Origin: Lactobacillus johnsonii ATCC 33200 | Lineage (GTDB): Bacteria > Bacillota > Bacilli > Lactobacillales > Lactobacillaceae | NCBI RefSeq assembly: GCF_000159355.1 | Contig: NZ_GG670120.1 | Span: 815,099-879,098 of the forward strand | DNA length: 64,000 nt | Direction: 5' to 3' | Shown here: piece after piece, positions 63,306-64,000 of the stretch | How the letters are laid out: each line of letters begins with the position of its first letter | Numbering within the stretch: position 1 is the stretch's first letter | Made by a program: the position numbers and the translations under genes | The notes under the pieces: generated by a model | What the model saw: the letters and a program-made list of their open reading frames with translations, nothing else | The model's database searches: none | Told to the model about the DNA's origin: nothing

Positions 63306-63671
63306 TTATTCAAAAATTTCATCAATATCAAGTACTACTACAAATGCATTTGGAGTATCGGTACCAGAAACGATCTTCTTTGCGTATTCATCATCTTCAT
63401 GAACATGTGGCGTAGCCAAAACTTGAACAGCAGTATGTGATGGTACATCAGCTGCTACTAATGCTACTTTTGAACCATTTTTAATATTTTCAAAGGCTGC
63501 ACCTTTAGTTTTTTCAAGATATTGCATATGAGATGGGTCTAATACTGTCATTGAGCCTTTAGGACCAACCTGTGGATTACCATTTTCATCAACAGTAGCA
63601 ATGTAAACTAAATTGTTCTTAAAAAGGTCAGCTTGTTTATCAGTTAATTTATTTGTGTTTAATTTCTTCAT
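63306..63671 (-). CDS. Pyridoxamine 5'-phosphate oxidase (PNPOx)-like flavin-binding protein
   Basis: A 121-aa split-barrel protein. LVYIATVDENGNPQVGPKGS is the FMN-binding start of the PNPOx-like fold; KVALVAADVPSHTAVQVL follows. It is shorter than true PdxH and lacks its C-terminal part, so a general FMN reductase or unknown role is more likely than PLP synthesis. The ATG with AAGGA ten bases upstream was chosen over an earlier in-frame codon. Confidence 0.85.
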   Translation of the reverse strand: MKKLNTNKLTDKQADLFKNNLVYIATVDENGNPQVGPKGSMTVLDPSHMQYLEKTKGAAFENIKNGSKVALVAADVPSHTAVQVLATPHVHEDDEYAKKIVSGTDTPNAFVVVLDIDEIFE

Positions 63672-63700
63672 AGTATACAGTTCCTTTCTACTAATAATCA

Positions 63701-63714
63701 CCTATAAGTATAGG
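63701..63714. promoter_or_regulatory. Palindrome upstream of the PNPOx-like gene
   Basis: CCTATAAGTATAGG is a perfect 6+2+6 palindrome 30 bases upstream of the start. On the minus strand it contains TATACT, a possible -10, so it could be an operator over the promoter. Confidence 0.4.
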
Positions 63715-64000
63715 CCTATTTAATAAAAAAATCTTCTTTTTTGCTCAAATTTTTATAATATTTAATTAAATTAAATAACATTTATACCAGATATTAATCT
63801 ATATAAATAGCTTTTACTTTTTTTATTGTCTTATTAATGAATCAAAATTAATAACGTTTAGCTTATATGAAATCGTTTTATTTTTCATTAACATCAGGAA
63901 TTTTTTATTCCTTACACATCTTGATAAGTATCATGAAACTATAAATAAAAAATTATATTAAAAATAAGAAAAATATAATTTGATGTTGACTTATTTTCAA
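63715..64000. other. AT-rich non-coding end of window
   Basis: No reading frame of interest on either strand. Only AT-rich sequence, with TTGACT at 63986-63991, which could be a -35 for a gene beyond the edge. Nothing else supported. Confidence 0.5.

Noticed and set aside
1-64000. CRISPR arrays, tRNA/rRNA genes, IS elements, prophage attachment sites
   Set aside because: No spaced direct repeats, cloverleaf genes, transposase frames or integrase genes were found while reading both strands.

Overview
The window is a low-GC Firmicutes chromosome segment. Gene order and protein sequences point to a Lactobacillus of the acidophilus group, most like the L. johnsonii / L. gasseri clade. That species call is my recognition of the proteins and synteny, not a database result. 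No tRNA, rRNA, insertion sequence, prophage or CRISPR array is visible. Almost every gene lies on the minus strand. The few plus-strand genes (lexA, lepB, rpmB, a 97-aa gene, an ArsC-like gene, a 37-aa gene) sit at operon boundaries.

Region by region in + coordinates: 1-3.6 kb holds a heterodimeric ABC exporter pair, the left one cut by the window edge. 3.6-6.8 kb holds yneF, ynzC, lexA with its SOS box, a uracil-DNA-glycosylase-like protein, a Nudix hydrolase and signal peptidase I. 6.9-18 kb is the conserved rnc-smc-ftsY-ylxM-ffh-rpsP-rimM-trmD-rplS block, interrupted by a C69 dipeptidase gene. 18-26 kb is an oligopeptide permease locus, oppDFBC followed by two tandem oppA genes, placed between rnc and acpP. 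26-31.5 kb is acpP, plsX, recG, fakA and yloU. 31.6-42.4 kb is divergent rpmB and the gmk-rpoZ-priA-fmt-rsmB-prpC-prkC-rsgA-rpe-thiN run. 42.6-52.3 kb contains a small unknown gene, then recN-tlyA-ispA-xseBA-folD and nusB-yqhY-efp-pepQ-rpmA-rplU with an L21 leader. 52.3-64 kb is more accessory: an ArsC-like protein, a YitT-type membrane protein, a DUF2325-like protein, a 37-aa peptide gene, a nonsense-interrupted membrane gene, a 4-oxalocrotonate tautomerase, a probable vitamin B6 salvage pair (ECF S component and PdxK-like kinase) coupled to three poorly known genes, an esterase, an AraC-regulator remnant, a bleomycin-hydrolase-type peptidase and a PNPOx-family protein.

The core genes cover translation (ribosomal proteins, TrmD, RimM, RsmB, Fmt, EF-P, RsgA, TlyA), SRP-dependent export (Ffh, FtsY, YlxM, LepB), DNA repair and segregation (LexA, RecN, RecG, PriA, ExoVII, SMC) and phospholipid precursor supply (FakA, PlsX, AcpP). 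The Opp system and two peptidases feed amino-acid supply in an organism expected to rely on external peptides.

I found no convincing new defence or mobile system. The best second-look items are the two broken genes at 55.2-55.6 and 61.4-61.7 kb, the unlisted small genes at 55.07 and 55.6 kb, the coupled five-gene operon at 55.8-60.2 kb, terminators placed directly before ribosome binding sites inside operons, an L27 with a Prp-type N-terminal extension but no prp gene between rplU and rpmA, a UDG-family protein without its Fe-S cysteines, and the shared leader element ahead of the two oppA paralogues.
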